64,000 bases of DNA from Gemmatimonadales bacterium (lineage in GTDB: Bacteria; Gemmatimonadota; Gemmatimonadetes; Gemmatimonadales; GWC2-71-9), in NCBI GenBank assembly GCA_036500345.1, contig DASYCE010000015.1, forward strand, positions 1 to 64,000. Direction: 5' to 3'. Under the pieces are notes generated by a model. It did no database searches, was not told where the DNA came from, and saw only the letters and a program-made list of their open reading frames with translations. Of the stretch, positions 1 to 8,846 are shown one piece after another; within the stretch, counting starts at the first letter, position 1, and each line of letters starts with the position of its first letter. A program made the translations under genes and the position numbers.

Positions 1-457
1 CGTCACGCTGATCCCGGCGCGCCGCGGCGCTCCCGGTCTCAGCGTGAGCGTGATGCATCGCGGGTTGCCGCGGATCGGCGTCGGTGACATCCTGTCGGGA
101 GACCAGTTCTCGTACATCACCGCGCTGAATACCACCGAGTACCGTGCCACGGCTGCTGCGCGACTCGGTGCTGTCCGCCTCGGCGTGGGCGGTGGATGGA
201 ACCATTACTCCACCGACGCCGAGATCATTTTCGTCGACCCGGTCACCGACGCCGAGCAGCCGGCGATCAACCTCGCCATCCGCGACACGAGGGCGCTGGG
301 ATACATCGACGCCGGGGTCGGTGCCGGGATCTTCTATCTCATCGGAGAGGTGGGAGCGCAGCGCGGCAAGGATCTCGGCCTGGTCACCACGTTCGCCGAC
401 AACGATCCGACGGAGACGCGGCTTTTTGCCAGCATCGGTCTACGGTTCGGGTTCTGA
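1..457 (+). CDS. Outer-membrane beta-barrel protein, C-terminal part (5' end outside window)
   Basis: The frame is already open at base 2 and ends at a TGA at 455-457, so about 151 C-terminal residues of a longer gene are present. A GTG at 44 could be read as a start, but the frame has no stop before it and truncation by the window edge is simpler. The sequence alternates polar and hydrophobic residues (RLGAVRLGVGGGW, YIDAGVGAGIFYLIGEVGAQ) and ends in a strand finishing in Phe (FASIGLRFGF), the usual signature of a protein inserted by the BAM complex. The specific substrate or role cannot be told. The next gene, ribD, starts about 20 bases downstream. Confidence 0.6.
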   Translation, partial: VTLIPARRGAPGLSVSVMHRGLPRIGVGDILSGDQFSYITALNTTEYRATAAARLGAVRLGVGGGWNHYSTDAEIIFVDPVTDAEQPAINLAIRDTRALGYIDAGVGAGIFYLIGEVGAQRGKDLGLVTTFADNDPTETRLFASIGLRFGF

Positions 458-476
458 TCCGGCTCGGGAACCGTTC

Positions 477-1529
477 ATGCGCCGCGCGCATGAGCTGGCG
501 CAGCGTGGGTGGGGGCGGACATTTCCCAATCCGATGGTCGGCGCGGTCCTCGTGGCTGACGACGAGATCGTTGGCGAAGGGTGGCATGCCGAGCACGGTG
601 GACGGCACGCCGAAGTCATGGCGATCGACAGTGCCCGCGAGCGAGCGAAGGGCGCAACACTCTACGTCACGCTCGAGCCGTGTACTCACGTCGGGAAGCA
701 GCCGCCGTGCACCGACGCAATCATCGCGGCCGGTATTGTGCGCGTCGTCGTTGCCGTGCGGGATCCGAATCCGGTCGCGGCTGGCGGCATCGAGCGGCTG
801 CGGGCAGCGGGCATTGAAGCAGTGCTCGATCAGGATGCCGGCGCCGACTACAACTTCCGCTTCAGCCATCAGTTCACCGAGGCGAAGCGCCCGTACGTCG
901 CGGTGAAGCTCACCGTGTCGATGGACGCGATGATCGCCGACGCGAAGGGACGGTCGCAGTGGATCTCCTCGCCGGCAGCGCGGGAGTGGGTGCACTGGCT
1001 CCGCGCTGGGTTCGGCGCGATCGGCGTCGGCGCACGTACCGCAATCGCGGACGACGTGCAGCTCACGGTGCGGGGCCCGGTGTCGCCGCGCGTGGCACCG
1101 GTGCGGGTGATCTTCGATCGCAGCGCGACATTGCCGGCGACGAGTCGCCTTTTCGAGGGAACGACGCCGGTGATCGTGGTCGTCGGGTCGGGCGTGGGCG
1201 ACGCGACACGGGAGACGCTCACGCGCGCCGGCGCGCAGGTCGTAGTCGGTGACGAATTGGCGGATGGGTTGCAGGCGCTGGCGTGCAGCGGTGTCGATTC
1301 GATCCTGATCGAAGGCGGCGGTCGGCTCGCCAGCGCGCTGCTGGCGGAGCGGCTGGTCGATCGGGTCTATCAGGTGCAGGCGCCGCGGTGGCTCGGTACC
1401 GGCGTGCCGGCGTGGCCGGCAATCCCGGCGACGTCGCTGACAGAATCGGAACGGTGGCGGATGATTGCCGTCGAACGGCTCGGCGATCGTGACGACGCCG
1501 ACGCCGTCCTCACGCTCGAGCATCGCTGA
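477..1529 (+). CDS. ribD: Bifunctional riboflavin biosynthesis deaminase/reductase RibD
   Basis: Cytoplasmic enzyme of riboflavin synthesis: deaminates the pyrimidine ring of the GTP-derived intermediate and then reduces the ribose side chain with NADPH. About 350 residues, a normal RibD length. The N-terminal deaminase domain (about 1-145) has the zinc ligands in HAE (His44) and in EPCTHVGKQPPC (Cys69, Cys78). The C-terminal reductase domain includes SMDAMIADAKGRSQWIS and ILIEGGGRLASALL. The start is taken at the ATG at 477. A TTG at 426, inside the upstream gene, would add 17 residues and cannot be excluded, because family members usually have a few residues before the first MRRA-like helix. 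First gene of a rib cluster; overlaps ribE by one base (TGATG). Confidence 0.95.
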   Translation: MRRAHELAQRGWGRTFPNPMVGAVLVADDEIVGEGWHAEHGGRHAEVMAIDSARERAKGATLYVTLEPCTHVGKQPPCTDAIIAAGIVRVVVAVRDPNPVAAGGIERLRAAGIEAVLDQDAGADYNFRFSHQFTEAKRPYVAVKLTVSMDAMIADAKGRSQWISSPAAREWVHWLRAGFGAIGVGARTAIADDVQLTVRGPVSPRVAPVRVIFDRSATLPATSRLFEGTTPVIVVVGSGVGDATRETLTRAGAQVVVGDELADGLQALACSGVDSILIEGGGRLASALLAERLVDRVYQVQAPRWLGTGVPAWPAIPATSLTESERWRMIAVERLGDRDDADAVLTLEHR

Positions 1530-2134
1530 TGTTCACCGGCATCATCGAGCAGGTCGGAGCGGTGCGCGCAGCCACGCCGCACGACGGCGGCCTCGAGCTC
1601 CGGATCGGCGCCTCGCTCGGCGAAGTCGTGCTCGGTGAAAGCATTGCGATCGATGGCGCCTGCCTCACGGTGACAGCGTTCGGCGCGGACTGGTTCGGGG
1701 TTCACGTCGTCACGACGTCGCTCGATCGCACCGCCTTCGTGAACTATCGGGAGGGGCGTCGCGTTAACGTCGAGCGGGCGTTGCGGGCGGGAGACCGGTT
1801 TGGCGGTCACCTGGTCCAGGGGCACGTCGACGCGGTCGGCCGGGTGAAATCGGTGCGAGACCAGGGCGATGCCCTGCTGATCGACATTGTGGCGCCGCCG
1901 GCGGTGATGGCGGTGTCGATTCCGCTGGGCTCGATCGCGGTCGACGGCGTCTCGATGACGGTGAACGGCATTTCCGCACCGGACCTGATTCAGCTCTCGG
2001 TGATCCCGTTTACCTTGGAGCACACGACGCTGGGCGATCGGGTCAGCGGCGACGCGGTGCATCTCGAAGGAGACCTCGTGGGGAAGTACGTGACTCAACT
2101 CGCCGATGGATGGCGGGCGGCAGCGGCACGATGA
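1529..2134 (+). CDS. ribE: Riboflavin synthase alpha chain
   Basis: Catalyses the dismutation of two 6,7-dimethyl-8-ribityllumazine molecules to riboflavin, the last step of the pathway. 201 residues, the normal length, with two lumazine-binding repeats: the first opens with the diagnostic [10 protein letters not shown], the second begins near residue 90 with [11 protein letters not shown]. The ATG overlaps the ribD stop, and its own TGA overlaps the ATG of ribBA (ATGA), so translational coupling is likely. No FMN riboswitch lies inside the cluster. Any such element would have to be upstream of the window. Confidence 0.95.
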   Translation: MFTGIIEQVGAVRAATPHDGGLELRIGASLGEVVLGESIAIDGACLTVTAFGADWFGVHVVTTSLDRTAFVNYREGRRVNVERALRAGDRFGGHLVQGHVDAVGRVKSVRDQGDALLIDIVAPPAVMAVSIPLGSIAVDGVSMTVNGISAPDLIQLSVIPFTLEHTTLGDRVSGDAVHLEGDLVGKYVTQLADGWRAAAAR

Positions 2135-3330
2135 CATCGATCGAACGGGCGATCGCGGATATCCGCGCCGGAAAGATCGTGGTCGTCGTTGACGATGCCG
2201 ATCGCGAGAATGAGGGCGACCTCGTCTGCGCGGCCGAATTGATCACGCCGGAAATCGTCAATTTCATGGCACGGCACGGGCGCGGCTGGATCTGCCTCGC
2301 GCTCACGGCCGAAGACTGCGACCGGCTCGAATTGCCGCAGATGGTGGAGCGCAACACCGAGGCGATGAGCACCGCGTTCACCGTGACGATCGACGCCCAC
2401 CGTCGCTTCGGTGTCACGACCGGCATCTCCGCGAGTGATCGCGCGGCGACGATTCGCGTGGCGATCGATCCATCGAGTGCGCCGGCGGATCTGCGGCGCC
2501 CCGGCCACATCCAGCCCTTGCGTGCACAACGCGGTGGCGTGTTGCGGCGCGTGGGACACACCGAGGCGAGCGTCGATCTGGCGCGGCTGGCTGGGCTCCG
2601 GCCGGCAGGGGTGATCTGCGAGATCCTCAATGCGGACGGATCGATGGCGCGACTGCCCGAGCTGCGTACCTTCGCCGCCGAGCACGAGCTGTCGCTGATC
2701 ACCGTCGCCGACCTGGTGGCGTGGCGGCTCCGGACCGAGCGCCTGGTCCATCGTGTCGCCGATGCGAGACTGCCGACGGAGTTCGGCGAGTTCCGCGTGA
2801 TCGGTTATCGCAACGACGTCGACCACGCGGAGCACGTGGCCCTCGTCTTCGGCGATGTCGCGGGAGAGGCGGACGTGCTGGTACGGATGCATTCCAAGTG
2901 CCTCACCGGCGATGTCTTTCATTCGATGCGCTGCGATTGCGGCAACCAGCTGCACCGGGCGATGGAGATGATCACCCAGGCGGGACGCGGCGTGATCGTC
3001 TATCTCGACCAGGAAGGCCGCGGCATCGGGTTGCTCAACAAGTTGCGCGCCTACGAGCTGCAGGACGCCGGCACCGATACGGTCGAGGCGAACGAACGGC
3101 TCGGGTTCAAGGCTGACCTGCGCGATTTCGGTATCGGCGCCCAGATTCTTCGCGACCTGGGCCTGTCGACGCTCAAGATCATGACCAACAATCCGCGCAA
3201 GCTGGTCGGGCTCGAAGGGTACGGGCTCGAGATCGTCGAGCGAGTGCCGCTCATCGCCGACGCCACGCCCGACAACAGCGCCTACCTGGCCACCAAGCGC
3301 GACAAGCTTGGTCACCTCCTCGCGCACTGA
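2131..3330 (+). CDS. ribBA: Bifunctional 3,4-dihydroxy-2-butanone-4-phosphate synthase / GTP cyclohydrolase II
   Basis: Supplies both precursors of riboflavin: the four-carbon unit from ribulose 5-phosphate (N-terminal RibB domain, about 1-200) and the pyrimidine from GTP (C-terminal RibA domain, about 205-399). RibB is marked by [12 protein letters not shown] near residue 21 and by [16 protein letters not shown]. RibA has the zinc motif [14 protein letters not shown] (Cys about 257, 268, 270), [11 protein letters not shown] and [14 protein letters not shown]. The start at 2131 gives a 4-bp ATGA overlap with ribE. An in-frame ATG at 2110 would add seven residues and is less likely. 399 residues is normal for a fused RibBA. 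Confidence 0.95.
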   Translation: MTSIERAIADIRAGKIVVVVDDADRENEGDLVCAAELITPEIVNFMARHGRGWICLALTAEDCDRLELPQMVERNTEAMSTAFTVTIDAHRRFGVTTGISASDRAATIRVAIDPSSAPADLRRPGHIQPLRAQRGGVLRRVGHTEASVDLARLAGLRPAGVICEILNADGSMARLPELRTFAAEHELSLITVADLVAWRLRTERLVHRVADARLPTEFGEFRVIGYRNDVDHAEHVALVFGDVAGEADVLVRMHSKCLTGDVFHSMRCDCGNQLHRAMEMITQAGRGVIVYLDQEGRGIGLLNKLRAYELQDAGTDTVEANERLGFKADLRDFGIGAQILRDLGLSTLKIMTNNPRKLVGLEGYGLEIVERVPLIADATPDNSAYLATKRDKLGHLLAH

Positions 3331-3334
3331 ATCA

Positions 3335-3802
3335 ATGCCGACATTCGAAGGTCAATCGCGCGCGAGCGGACGGGTGGCGCTGGTCGCCTCGCGATATCAC
3401 GAACGAATCACCATCCGTCTCGTCGACGGGGCGATGGCGGCGTGTCTCGAGGCAGGATGTCCCGAATCGGATGTCGACGTCCTCTGGGTGGTCGGTGCCT
3501 TCGAACTCGGCGTGGTCGCCACCGCCGCCGCGCACAGCGGACGCTACGTCGCCATCGCGGCGCTTGGCGTGGTGATCCGCGGCGAGACGCCACACTTCGA
3601 TTACGTGGCTGGTGAAACCGCCGCGGCGCTGGGACGCGCGGCGACCGAGACGCTGGTACCGATCGGCTTCGGCCTCCTCACCTGTGACACGATGGACCAG
3701 GCGGTGGCGCGCGCCGGGGGGTCGGCCGGGAACAAGGGTCATGAGGCAGCCGAAGCCGCATTGCGCACGGCGGACCTGATTCGCCAGGCGCTGGAAGACT
3801 AG
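3335..3802 (+). CDS. ribH: 6,7-dimethyl-8-ribityllumazine synthase
   Basis: Condenses the RibB and RibD products to the lumazine substrate of RibE; the family forms 60-mer or pentameric shells. 155 residues, standard length. Recognised by VGAFELGVVATAAA, by GVVIRGETPHFDYVAGE with the catalytic His in the HFDYV segment, and by FGLLTCDTMDQAVARAGG. The GNKGHEAAEAA helix near the C-terminus is typical. The ATG at 3335 follows ribBA by four bases. The stop overlaps the GTG of nusB by one base. Confidence 0.95.
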   Translation: MPTFEGQSRASGRVALVASRYHERITIRLVDGAMAACLEAGCPESDVDVLWVVGAFELGVVATAAAHSGRYVAIAALGVVIRGETPHFDYVAGETAAALGRAATETLVPIGFGLLTCDTMDQAVARAGGSAGNKGHEAAEAALRTADLIRQALED

Positions 3803-4215
3803 TGTTGCGCCGCGAGACACGGCAGCGAGCCCGCGCGCTGCAACTCCTGTATGCCCTCGAGCTCACGGGTGAGTCGGACACGACGGCGGCGGCGGAGGCG
3901 ATCGCGAAGCTCACCGGCGATCACGCGCTCATCTTCGAGGATGTTGAGCCGATGGTCGTGCGCATCCGCGCCGAACGCGAGGACCTTGATCGGCTCGCCG
4001 AGGTCGCCGCCGATAACTGGCGGCTCGAACGGATCGCGACGATCGAACGCAACATCCTGCGCATCGCGATCCATGAAATGGTGCACGAACGGATTCCGCC
4101 CAGGGTCGCGATCGACGAAGCGCTCTGGCTGGCCCACCGGTTCGCCGGCGTCCGCGCACCGGCCTTCATCAACGGCATTCTCGATCGGGTGGCGCGCGAC
4201 CTCGGGCGCCTGTAA
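3802..4215 (+). CDS. nusB: Transcription antitermination factor NusB
   Basis: Small all-helical RNA-binding protein that, with S10 (NusE), binds boxA RNA and supports antitermination in rRNA operons. 137 residues. Family features: an Arg-rich start (RRETRQRARALQLLYALE), the middle WRLERIATIERNILRIAIHEM and the C-terminal INGILDRVARDLG. The GTG start overlaps the ribH stop by one base. The order ribH-nusB is a very common conserved neighbourhood in bacteria, which supports both calls. Confidence 0.93.
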   Translation: MLRRETRQRARALQLLYALELTGESDTTAAAEAIAKLTGDHALIFEDVEPMVVRIRAEREDLDRLAEVAADNWRLERIATIERNILRIAIHEMVHERIPPRVAIDEALWLAHRFAGVRAPAFINGILDRVARDLGRL

Positions 4216-4221
4216 GTCACG

Positions 4222-5358
4222 ATGAATCTCCTGGTCACCAACTGGCAGGATCTCCGGAATCCGCAGGGTGGGGGTGCGGAAGTGCACCTCTTCGAGATCT
4301 TCTCGCGGCTCGCCGCGCGAGGGCACCGGGTGACGTTGATCTGCTGCGGCTTTCCCGGCGGGGCGCCGGTAGAAGTCGTCGAGGGCATCGAGGTGCATCG
4401 GCACGGCGGCCGGCATTCGTTTGCCCTGTCCGGCTGGCAGGCGATTTCGCGCGCGGTGCGAACGCTTCGCCCCGATGTCGTGATCGACGACATCAACAAG
4501 CTGCCGATTGGCGCGCCGCTGCTGACATCCCGGCCGGTGTATGCCATCGTGCCCCACCTGTTCGGGACCACGGCGTTCGCCGAAGCGTCGTGGCCGGTGG
4601 CGGCGACGGTCTGGGCGGCAGAGAAGCTGATTCCGCGGATCTACCGCAACGCCTGGTTCCACGCCATCAGTGACTCGACGCGAGACGATCTCGTGGCGCG
4701 CGGCATCCCTCGCGGGCGGATCGCGGTGGTCTATCCAGGGGTCGATACCCGACGCTTCCACCCCGATCCGGCGACGCCGCGCCGCGCCGACCCGCGCTTT
4801 GTCTACGTCGGCCGGCTTCGCCGCTACAAGGGGATCGAATACCTCATTGACGCACTGGCCGAGGCGGGGAAGCTCCGTCCCGATCTCAGCGTGGATATCG
4901 CGGGGACTGGCGATGATCGTGCCCGGCTTGAGGGACGGGCCCGCGAGCGCGGGGTTGCCGATCGGGTGCGGTTCCATGGCTATGTCGACGAAGCGACGCG
5001 GCTCCGGCTCTTGCGGGAGTCGGTGGCGAACGTATTTCCTTCCCCGAAGGAAGGGTGGGGGATCACCGTCATGGAGGCCGCGGCGTGCGGCACGCCGTCG
5101 ATCGCATCCGACTCCCCGGGGCTTCGGGATTCGGTCCGGAACGGACGCACCGGCATCCTGGTCCCCCATGGCGACGTGGCGGCGCTGGCGCAGGCGATGG
5201 TGGCCCTTGCGACCGATCGTCCCCGCGCGGAAACGCTCGGCCGGGCGGCGCGCGAATGGGCTGAACAGTTGAGCTGGGACAGCGCGGCGGAGATCGTGGA
5301 ACGGCACCTTGCCGCGCTCGCCGCCGGGCGGGACCCGATCGTTACGCCGGATTCCTGA
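4222..5358 (+). CDS. Glycosyltransferase family 4 (GT-B fold)
   Basis: Retaining sugar transferase of 378 residues, cytoplasmic or membrane-associated, acceptor and donor unknown. The N-terminal Rossmann domain starts with a Gly-rich loop (NPQGGGAEVHLFEI). The C-terminal domain has the GT4 core: VVYPGVDTRRF, FVYVGRLRRYKGIEYLI (GRL..KG phosphate-binding Arg and Lys), and the E-x7-E region in PSPKEGWGITVMEAAACGTP. It sits between nusB (6-bp gap) and hprK (10-bp gap) in the same operon-like train. Its neighbours do not identify the glycan. Exopolysaccharide, lipopolysaccharide or glycolipid synthesis are all possible. Confidence 0.88.
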   Translation: MNLLVTNWQDLRNPQGGGAEVHLFEIFSRLAARGHRVTLICCGFPGGAPVEVVEGIEVHRHGGRHSFALSGWQAISRAVRTLRPDVVIDDINKLPIGAPLLTSRPVYAIVPHLFGTTAFAEASWPVAATVWAAEKLIPRIYRNAWFHAISDSTRDDLVARGIPRGRIAVVYPGVDTRRFHPDPATPRRADPRFVYVGRLRRYKGIEYLIDALAEAGKLRPDLSVDIAGTGDDRARLEGRARERGVADRVRFHGYVDEATRLRLLRESVANVFPSPKEGWGITVMEAAACGTPSIASDSPGLRDSVRNGRTGILVPHGDVAALAQAMVALATDRPRAETLGRAAREWAEQLSWDSAAEIVERHLAALAAGRDPIVTPDS

Positions 5359-5368
5359 GGAGGAACTG

Positions 5369-6325
5369 GTGCGATTCCGCGACTTTCTCGCCGCGGGCGA
5401 GCAGCTGCAGCTGGAAGCGCTGACCGGCGACCTGGGCCTCGATCGCCTCGTCCCCGCCGCCGACATTGCGTCTCCCGGGCTGGCGCTCGCCGGCTACCAC
5501 GGGCGGTTCATTCCCGACCGGCTGCACGTGCTCGGTGAGACCGAAATCACCTACCTCGCGTCGCTCGATGCGGCGACGCGCCGCACGGCGCTCGAAGGGT
5601 TCTTCCAGTACGATCTTCCCGCGGTCTTCATCACCAAGCATCTCGATCCGCCCGAACCACTCCTCGAACTCGCCCTCACCCGTCACATCCCGGTGTTGCG
5701 GACCGCGCTCAAGACCGCGGAGTTCTACAAGCGGATCAAGCCGATCATCGAGGACGCCTTCGCCCCGCGCACCACACTCCACGGATCGCTCACCGACGTG
5801 TACGGTGTCGGCCTCCTCTTCATGGGGCGGTCGGGGATCGGCAAGAGCGAATGTGTCCTCGACCTCGTCGAACGAGGCCATCGCCTCGTCGCCGACGACG
5901 TGGTGAAGGTGACGCGCCGCGGCAGCGACGTCCTGATCGGCCAGGGGCACGAACTTGCCGCGCATCACATGGAGATTCGCGGTGTCGGGCTGATCGACAT
6001 CCCTGCGCTCTTTGGCGTGCGCTCGGTGCGGCAGCAGAAGCGGATCGAAGTGGTGGTGCAGCTGGAAGACTGGGAGAACGCCAAGGACGTCGACCGGACC
6101 GGCCTGCAGCGTGATGTCTTCACGGTGCTCGACGTATCGATTCCGAAGGTCGTCGTCCCGCTCAATCCGGGAAAGAACATCACCGTCATCTCGGAAGTGG
6201 TGGCCATGATGCACCTGTTGCGATACAGCGGCGTCGACGTCGCCGCCGCGTTCAACGAACGCCTGATTCGCAAGATGCGCGAGAAGCGCGGTGTACGGGA
6301 ATACCTTCGCGGTGACATCGAATGA
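5369..6325 (+). CDS. hprK: HPr kinase/phosphorylase
   Basis: Bifunctional regulatory enzyme that phosphorylates and dephosphorylates HPr at Ser46, coupling PTS activity to cell metabolism. 318 residues, usual length. Walker A is GRSGIGKSE around residue 153. It is followed by the P-loop helix LVERGHRLVADDVV and the HprK signature MEIRGVGLIDIPALFGV. The GTG at 5369 is chosen because it has a perfect ribosome binding site (AGGAGGA at 5359-5365) just after the glycosyltransferase stop. An upstream GTG at 5309 lies inside that gene. Its substrate HPr is encoded 2.2 kb downstream and has Ser46. It overlaps the EIIA gene by 4 bp. Confidence 0.94.
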   Translation: MRFRDFLAAGEQLQLEALTGDLGLDRLVPAADIASPGLALAGYHGRFIPDRLHVLGETEITYLASLDAATRRTALEGFFQYDLPAVFITKHLDPPEPLLELALTRHIPVLRTALKTAEFYKRIKPIIEDAFAPRTTLHGSLTDVYGVGLLFMGRSGIGKSECVLDLVERGHRLVADDVVKVTRRGSDVLIGQGHELAAHHMEIRGVGLIDIPALFGVRSVRQQKRIEVVVQLEDWENAKDVDRTGLQRDVFTVLDVSIPKVVVPLNPGKNITVISEVVAMMHLLRYSGVDVAAAFNERLIRKMREKRGVREYLRGDIE

Positions 6326-6693
6326 GCGCCATCAAGGGAGTCGTCGTCGGTCATGCCGGCCTTGCCGCCGCGCTGATCGGGGCAGTGGAGCAGATCAGCG
6401 GACCGGCGAGCGGTCTCGTGGCCATCTCGAACACCGATTGTGATCGCGGCACGCTGGAAGAGCGGATCCGCGCGGCGGCAACGCCCGGGCCGGCGATCGT
6501 CTTCATCGACATGCCGAGCGGATCGTGCCACTTCGCGGCGATGCGCAAGATCCAGTCGATGGAGAGCGTCCGCATCGTGACTGGCGTCAACCTCGCGATG
6601 CTCCTCGAATTCATCTTCCATCGCGATGGCGGCGTCGACGAACTCGCCGAGCGTCTGGCGCAGGTCGGTGCACACGCAGTGACGGCTCGCTGA
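6322..6693 (+). CDS. PTS system mannose/fructose-family EIIA component
   Basis: Cytoplasmic phosphocarrier that takes a phosphate from HPr on a histidine and passes it to EIIB. 123 residues, a free-standing domain of the mannose family. The predicted active-site His11 is in VVVGHAGLA. The second loop FIDMPSGSCHFAA corresponds to the WGGSPFN region of E. coli ManX, and VNLAMLLE matches the family's VN.PML.E helix. The ATG overlaps the hprK stop (ATGA) and the stop overlaps the EIIB start. Sugar specificity cannot be read from EIIA. Confidence 0.9.
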   Translation: MSAIKGVVVGHAGLAAALIGAVEQISGPASGLVAISNTDCDRGTLEERIRAAATPGPAIVFIDMPSGSCHFAAMRKIQSMESVRIVTGVNLAMLLEFIFHRDGGVDELAERLAQVGAHAVTAR

Positions 6694-7172
6694 TGACGTT
6701 GCGCCTCTTCCGCGTCGACGACCGCCTGGTGCATGGCCAGGTCGTGATCGGCTGGGGGCGCCCGCTTGCCGCGCAATTCATCGTGCTCGTCGACGACGAG
6801 GTCCGGCAGAGCAGCTGGGAGCAGGACCTCTACCGGATGGCGGTCCCCGGCGACGTCGCGATCGTCTTCGCCAGCACCGCCGAAGCGGTCGCCCATCTCG
6901 CCGAGTGGAATGCGGATCCGCGCTCGGGCATGCTCCTCACCGCGGATCTTGCCACGATGGCAACGCTGCACGACGCCGCGCCGGTGCTGATCCGGGAGAT
7001 CAATCTTGGCGGGCTCCACCATCGCCCCGGCCGGGTGGAGCGGTTGCGCTACGTCTACCTGGCCGCTCCCGACGAGGTGCTGCTGCGGCGGCTGGCGCAT
7101 GATGGTGCACACGTGACGGCACAGGATCTTCCCACCGCCGCGGCGGTCGACCTGGACACGCTGCTCCGATGA
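6693..7172 (+). CDS. PTS system mannose/fructose/sorbose-family EIIB component
   Basis: Cytoplasmic EIIB that receives phosphate from EIIA on a histidine and donates it to the sugar bound in the EIIC/EIID channel. 159 residues, normal. The active-site loop RVDDRLVHGQVVIGWG (His14) is diagnostic of this family. The downstream EINLGGLHHRPGR matches the conserved N.GG.H segment. The ATG at 6693 overlaps the EIIA stop by one base, and the EIIC start overlaps its stop by four bases. Confidence 0.92.
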   Translation: MTLRLFRVDDRLVHGQVVIGWGRPLAAQFIVLVDDEVRQSSWEQDLYRMAVPGDVAIVFASTAEAVAHLAEWNADPRSGMLLTADLATMATLHDAAPVLIREINLGGLHHRPGRVERLRYVYLAAPDEVLLRRLAHDGAHVTAQDLPTAAAVDLDTLLR

Positions 7173-7846
7173 ACTCCGAGGGACTCCGGGTGGCCCTGCT
7201 CTTTCTGTGGGGAACGATCGCCGGGCTGGATCTGGTGAGCGTCCCGCAGGGATTGCTGTCGCGACCGATCGTCGCCGCCACCGTCGCCGGGTTGATCGCG
7301 GGCAATCTCGCCGGCGGCCTGATGGCGGGGATGGTGCTCGAACTGTATGCCCTGGATGTCCTGCCGATCGGTGCGTCGCGCTATCCCGACTACAGTGTCG
7401 CCTCGGTCGCTGCGGGCGCGGCAGCGGCGCTGGTGCCGGCGCAGATGGCCGCCGGTGCCGCGGGGATGATCGGCCTGCCGCTCGCTGCACTCGGCGGATG
7501 GACGCTGCAGGCGCTCCGGCGTCGCAACGCCGTGTCGGTGCGTCGGAGACTCGAGCGCGTCGCCGCCGGCGAAGCCCGCGCGATCTGGGAGTTACAGCGC
7601 AACGGCTTTTTCCGTGACGCGGTGCGGTCGTTCGCGCTGGCGCTGGTCGGCGTGGGCGCGGCACTCCTGATCGCACTGGTGCCGTGGCCGGACTTCCCGC
7701 GCGCGTCACTGATCTCGTGGGCGGTACTTGCCGGCGGCATCGCCGCGGCGCTCGGCGGAGCGATTCGCAGTGCCGGTCGCGGTGCCCGCCGCTACTGGCT
7801 CGCCTGCGGCATCACGACCGGCATCCTGGTGGTGTGGTTCCGATGA
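7169..7846 (+). CDS. PTS system mannose-family EIIC (permease)
   Basis: Integral inner-membrane sugar channel subunit. 225 residues with several hydrophobic helices (VALLFLWGTIAGLDLVSV, PIVAATVAGLIAG, GLMAGMVLELYALDVLPIG). The segment VLELYALDVLPIGASRYPDYS corresponds to the conserved E-L region of the ManY family. It is shorter than E. coli ManY (266 residues), with a shortened C-terminal half. It overlaps EIIB and EIID by 4 bp each, consistent with stoichiometric production of a IIC-IID complex. Confidence 0.85.
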   Translation: MNSEGLRVALLFLWGTIAGLDLVSVPQGLLSRPIVAATVAGLIAGNLAGGLMAGMVLELYALDVLPIGASRYPDYSVASVAAGAAAALVPAQMAAGAAGMIGLPLAALGGWTLQALRRRNAVSVRRRLERVAAGEARAIWELQRNGFFRDAVRSFALALVGVGAALLIALVPWPDFPRASLISWAVLAGGIAAALGGAIRSAGRGARRYWLACGITTGILVVWFR

Positions 7847-8583
7847 GCGCGAAACTCGAATCGCTGTTGCGCCTGATGGCGGTGCAGGCGTCGTATACCT
7901 ACGAACGGATGGCGGGAATCGGAGTGGGTCACGCGGCGACGCCGCTGCTGCGCGACGTCTTTGCGCAGCGACCCGCGCGCGATCGGCGCGAGGCGATCGC
8001 CCGTTCGGCCGACTTCTTCAATTCGCATCCCTACCTGGCCAGCGTCGCCGTCGGAGCGGTCGTGAAGGCAGAACGCGACGGCGTCCCGGGTCCGGTCATT
8101 TCGAGGTTGCGCACGGCGTTGTCCGGGCCGCTCGGCGCGCTCGGCGACCAGCTGATCTGGGCCGGATGGGTTCCGACGCTGATCGGCATCGCGCTGATCG
8201 CGGCGCACGCCTTCGGGATCTGGGCGATCGTGGCGCTGCTGGTGGTCCACAACATCCTGCGCGTCTGGATCACCGCCTGGGGACTCGAACTCGGTTTGCG
8301 TGAGGGACTTGGCGTCGGCGCCGCACTGCAACGCTCTTGGCTGCCGCTCGGCGCGGTCGAGGCGCAGCGAGCCGCGGCGCTTGCGGTCGGCGTGGCGGTG
8401 CCGATCGTGGTGGGACGAGTCCTCGCCGCCGCGCCGCCCGCAGCGATCGCGGTCACGGTCGCCGCTGGCCTCGTCGGCGCAACACTGACCATTCTCCCGG
8501 CGACGAAGACCCGGGTGACCGGCCTCCGGTTCGGGCTGGCCCTCGTCGCTCTGGCCGTGATCACCGCTGGAGTCCTGCGATGA
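7843..8583 (+). CDS. PTS system mannose-family EIID (permease)
   Basis: Second membrane subunit of the mannose-type channel; partner of the preceding EIIC. 246 residues. The N-terminal cytoplasmic part resembles the family (MAVQASYTYERMAGIGVGHA, FFNSHPYLASVAVGAVVKAE). It continues with the conserved LSGPLGALGDQLIWAGWVP, which matches the GP.AG.GD...W motif of ManZ. C-terminal hydrophobic helices follow. The ATG at 7843 overlaps the EIIC stop (ATGA). An upstream frame extension to 7684 lies inside EIIC and is not used. Confidence 0.9.
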   Translation: MSAKLESLLRLMAVQASYTYERMAGIGVGHAATPLLRDVFAQRPARDRREAIARSADFFNSHPYLASVAVGAVVKAERDGVPGPVISRLRTALSGPLGALGDQLIWAGWVPTLIGIALIAAHAFGIWAIVALLVVHNILRVWITAWGLELGLREGLGVGAALQRSWLPLGAVEAQRAAALAVGVAVPIVVGRVLAAAPPAAIAVTVAAGLVGATLTILPATKTRVTGLRFGLALVALAVITAGVLR

Positions 8584-8846
8584 TTGAACGCCCCGCGACG
8601 ATCGTCAATTCGCTCGGCATGCACGCGCGGCCGGCCGCCCAGGTTGTGCGCCTCGCCGCGAACTATGTCGCAGCAATCGAACTCGAACACGATGGCCAGG
8701 TGGTCAACGGCAAGAGTATCATGGGAGTGATGACGCTGGCCGCCGAGTGCGGTGCGGTGGTGCTGGTTCGTGCCGACGGTGCGGATGCCGAAGCGGCGGT
8801 GACGGCGCTGCTGGAACTCATTGCGAAGGGATTCGGCGAAGCGTGA
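8580..8846 (+). CDS. ptsH: Phosphocarrier protein HPr
   Basis: Small energy-coupling protein: accepts phosphate from enzyme I on His15 and passes it to EIIA. 88 residues. Both signature sites are intact and at canonical positions: His15 in SLGMHARPAA and Ser46 in NGKSIMGVM, the target of HPr kinase. Presence of Ser46 with hprK in the same operon implies metabolic regulation of the relay. It overlaps EIID upstream and ptsI downstream by four bases each. Confidence 0.95.
   Translation: MIERPATIVNSLGMHARPAAQVVRLAANYVAAIELEHDGQVVNGKSIMGVMTLAAECGAVVLVRADGADAEAAVTALLELIAKGFGEA

Noticed and set aside
1-476. FMN riboswitch for the rib genes
   Set aside because: No RFN core was seen before ribD; the region is coding for the outer-membrane protein. 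It could still lie upstream of the window.
3799-5466. A minus-strand open frame of about 555 codons opposite nusB and the glycosyltransferase
   Set aside because: It overlaps two clear genes on the other strand and shows only low-complexity Arg/Pro sequence.
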